Below are positions 62,347-64,000 of a stretch of 64,000 nt of DNA, one piece after another. The notes beneath the pieces were generated by a model. It was not told where the DNA came from. It was given only the letters and a program-made list of their open reading frames with translations, and did not search any database. The position numbers and the translations under genes are program-made. The stretch covers positions 183,797 to 247,796 of the forward strand of contig JBARUK010000068.1 in assembly GCA_049645705.1 (NCBI GenBank). The letters are read 5' to 3'. The stretch's first letter is position 1. Every line of letters starts with the position of its first letter. Source of the stretch: JBGNFV01 sp049645705 (lineage in GTDB: Bacteria; Bacteroidota; Bacteroidia; Cytophagales; Cyclobacteriaceae).

Positions 62347-63663
62347 ATGCCTGTACTCGAAATGGTTTTTATCCTTCTACTAGGCCTTGCTGCAGGCCTC
62401 ACTGCCGGTATCTTCTTCACCCGGCTTTCTTTCAAAGCCTATCATGCTCCTGAGAAAGTCCGCGATATGGAGCAGTCTATATGGACTACAGAGCAGCAGG
62501 CAGAACACCTGCGCGATCAGTGCGCGGAACTGCAGCAGAACCTAGGTAGTATGAGTGGCTACCGCGACGAGGCGGTACGCATGCAGGAAGAAAACCGGCA
62601 CCTGAAGGCTCAACTGACCGGACAGCGGGAGGAACTGCAAAAGCTGTATGCAGAAATGACCGAAAGGTTTGAGCTACTGGCTGGCCAGACTCTTGAGAAG
62701 AACTCGGAAGCTTTCGGAAAAAGACAGCAGGAGCGGCTGAGCCTCCTGCTTGACCCGCTTAAAGATAAAATTCACCACTTTGAAAAGAAGGTAGAGGAAA
62801 CCCACAGGGTGCAATCAGGTGAGACTAAAAGCCTGAGGGATGAGCTGAAGCGGATGGAGTCCCTGAACCTGCAGATGCAGGAAGATGCCAAAAACCTGAC
62901 CCTGGCACTGAAAGGCGACCAGAAAATGCAGGGGCACTGGGGGGAGATCGTACTGGAACGGATACTACAGGGCAGCGGACTAAATGAAGGGCAGGAGTAT
63001 GTCAGGCAGAAAAGCCATACGATCAATACTGAAGAAGGTATCAGGCGTCAGCGACCGGACATAATCATAAACCTGCCAGGCGACAGGCAGCTTATAATAG
63101 ACAGTAAGGTGAGCCTGAAGGCCTACGAGGGCTGCCTGGGTGCGGATAATGAAACGGACAGGCAGCGCTTTCTCAAGAAGCACCTGACCAGCATCCGCAG
63201 CCATATAGAAGGTTTAAGCAAAAAGTATTATTACCAGCTTCAGCAAGTAGACAGCCCGGAGTTCGTCCTGCTGTTTCTCCCTATAGAAGCCAGCTACAGC
63301 CTTGCATTCAGAGACGAGCAGACAGATCTTTTTAGCTATGCCTGGAGCCGTAAAGTAATTGTGGTAAGCCCCACTACGCTGATGGCCACTCTCCAGACCA
63401 TAGGCAGCCTGTGGAAAAACGAAAAACAACACCGGAATGCCCTGAAAATAGCTGAAGAAGGCGGCAAGCTCTATGATAAGTTATACAACTTTATGAAAGA
63501 ACTGGAAAAGGTAGGTAAGCATATAGACCTCTCGGCGCAGTCGTACTCTGATGCTATGAAGAAGCTGCACGAAGGTCGGGGTAATCTGATGGATAAAGCT
63601 GAAAAACTCAGGGAGCTGGGGATAAGCACGAAGAAATCCCTGGATGACTTTCAGCAATCATAA
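62347..63663 (+). CDS. rmuC: DNA recombination protein RmuC
   Basis: 438 residues. An N-terminal membrane helix (about 3-22) is followed by a long coiled coil (about 35-200), then the RmuC nuclease-like domain with GDQKMQGHWGEIVLERILQG, RRQRPDIIINLPGDRQLIID and SKVSLKAYEG. RmuC limits recombination at inverted repeats and has been linked to DNA degradation and defence. The final 40 residues are helical. The gene has its own short leader behind a terminator. Confidence 0.92.
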   Translation: MPVLEMVFILLLGLAAGLTAGIFFTRLSFKAYHAPEKVRDMEQSIWTTEQQAEHLRDQCAELQQNLGSMSGYRDEAVRMQEENRHLKAQLTGQREELQKLYAEMTERFELLAGQTLEKNSEAFGKRQQERLSLLLDPLKDKIHHFEKKVEETHRVQSGETKSLRDELKRMESLNLQMQEDAKNLTLALKGDQKMQGHWGEIVLERILQGSGLNEGQEYVRQKSHTINTEEGIRRQRPDIIINLPGDRQLIIDSKVSLKAYEGCLGADNETDRQRFLKKHLTSIRSHIEGLSKKYYYQLQQVDSPEFVLLFLPIEASYSLAFRDEQTDLFSYAWSRKVIVVSPTTLMATLQTIGSLWKNEKQHRNALKIAEEGGKLYDKLYNFMKELEKVGKHIDLSAQSYSDAMKKLHEGRGNLMDKAEKLRELGISTKKSLDDFQQS

Positions 63664-63667
63664 TAAA

Positions 63668-63693
63668 CTAAAAAAGGAGCGTATAGCTCCTTT
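63668..63693 (-). terminator. Terminator of precursor peptide 3 (possibly bidirectional)
   Basis: AAAGGAGC (63673-63680) pairs with GCTCCTTT (63686-63693). On the minus strand TTTTTT-type residues follow; on the plus strand the T run is weak. It lies just past the precursor 3 stop and after rmuC. Confidence 0.75.
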
Positions 63694-63701
63694 CATGCCT
63701 T

Positions 63702-63851
63702 TTAGCAGACAAAACACCAGGTTTCCGGTGTTGCCCACCCTGAGTCAGTAGTTCTTTTCATCTCCTGACCTGCTTTGATTTGCTCTTTGCTGGTTTCAGT
63801 TACAAAGCTTTCCACTTTCAGGTCCTGAATCTTTAGTTTCTTTTTCATCAT
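63702..63851 (-). CDS. Lanthipeptide-type precursor peptide 3
   Basis: 49 residues from the first of two adjacent ATGs (63851 or 63848). The leader MMKKKLKIQDLKVESFVT is the clearest of the three matches to the Bacteroidota class I lanthipeptide leader, ending EQIKAG, a Gly-type cleavage site with Ala-Gly in place of Gly-Gly. The core of 21 residues (QEMKRTTDSGW, then ATPETWCFVC) has two Cys and five Ser/Thr and two Trp, so at most two rings. Its core is unrelated to precursors 1 and 2. An upstream in-frame extension runs through a terminator hairpin and is rejected. Confidence 0.78.
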   Translation of the reverse strand: MMKKKLKIQDLKVESFVTETSKEQIKAGQEMKRTTDSGWATPETWCFVC

Positions 63852-63881
63852 GTTGGTTTTTTTAAAGTACTTAAAAAAAAG

Positions 63882-63910
63882 AGGCTGTCTCAAAAGTATT
63901 GAGGCAGCCT
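63882..63910 (-). terminator. Terminator-like hairpin upstream of precursor 3
   Basis: Minus-strand AGGCTGCCTCAA (63899-63910) pairs with TTGAGACAGCCT (63882-63893) over 12 pairs, one of them G-T, and is followed by eight T. It probably ends an upstream minus-strand gene outside the window, or acts as an attenuator for precursor 3, whose start is 31 bp away. Confidence 0.72.
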
Positions 63911-64000
63911 TTACTTTTTCTTTCCAGACTGATCTGCTGTAATTTTAGCGATCTTTTTTTGTTGAAGAAGACAGGCTTTCTACGAAGCCTTTTTGAGCAG

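Overview
The window comes from a Bacteroidota chromosome, most likely a member of the Cytophagales. Four things point this way: components of the type IX secretion system (PorZ, PorG and a PorE-like lipoprotein); the gene order nadK-porG-uppS-bamA-ompH-ompH known from this phylum; promoters of the Bacteroidota type (TTTG or TTG, about 19 bp, TAnnTTTG); and start codons mostly without a Shine-Dalgarno sequence, rpsU being the clear exception. The genus cannot be fixed from the sequence. Almost all of the window is chromosomal core or near-core. No insertion sequence, phage, CRISPR array or rRNA operon was seen.

Layout. 1-5.4 kb: the 3' end of an OmpA-family gene, a conserved hypothetical, ferredoxin, thymidine kinase, porZ and recO. 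5.5-9.5 kb: a lipoprotein, a 2-oxoglutarate/Fe(II)-type oxygenase, a chromate-type transporter and an LD-carboxypeptidase. 9.5-20 kb: a long leftward run (yqeY, cvpA, pabA/trpG, alpha/beta hydrolase, CBS protein, nadK, a DUF6089 protein, porG, uppS, bamA and two ompH/skp genes) serving envelope biogenesis. 20-26.7 kb: pdxJ, hydrolase, methyltransferase, metK, then leftward rpsU-xerC-hpf and an acyl-CoA dehydrogenase. 26.9-30.3 kb: a three-gene UDP-sugar operon (ugd, UDP-glucuronate decarboxylase, galE).

30.3-31 kb holds two tandem small genes for ribosomally made peptides with a leader of the Bacteroidota class I lanthipeptide type and cysteine-rich cores. A third precursor lies at 63.7-63.85 kb. 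No lanthionine synthetase, protease or exporter gene is in the window, so these are either orphan precursors or are served by enzymes elsewhere. They are the most unusual content here.

31.2-39.8 kb: a DksA-like protein, scpB, an RluB-type pseudouridine synthase, tRNA-Phe, a split membrane Fe-S oxidoreductase, a conserved hypothetical, a PorE-like lipoprotein and a purM homologue. 39.9-53.5 kb: an M1 peptidase-HupE-DUF6702 cluster, a 2H phosphoesterase, SemiSWEET, a DUF985 cupin, an M14 peptidase, a BamA/TamA-like barrel, tRNA-Leu, tRNA-Gly, mutS and a SpoU methyltransferase. 53.5-59.7 kb: a leftward metal-uptake operon (DUF4856 lipoprotein, imelysin, HTTM protein, TonB receptor) driven by a consensus promoter carrying two near-identical 21-bp palindromes, a strong candidate for an iron-responsive operator pair. 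59.7-64 kb: a small exported-peptide gene, fumC, a coiled-coil exported protein, rmuC and the third precursor gene.
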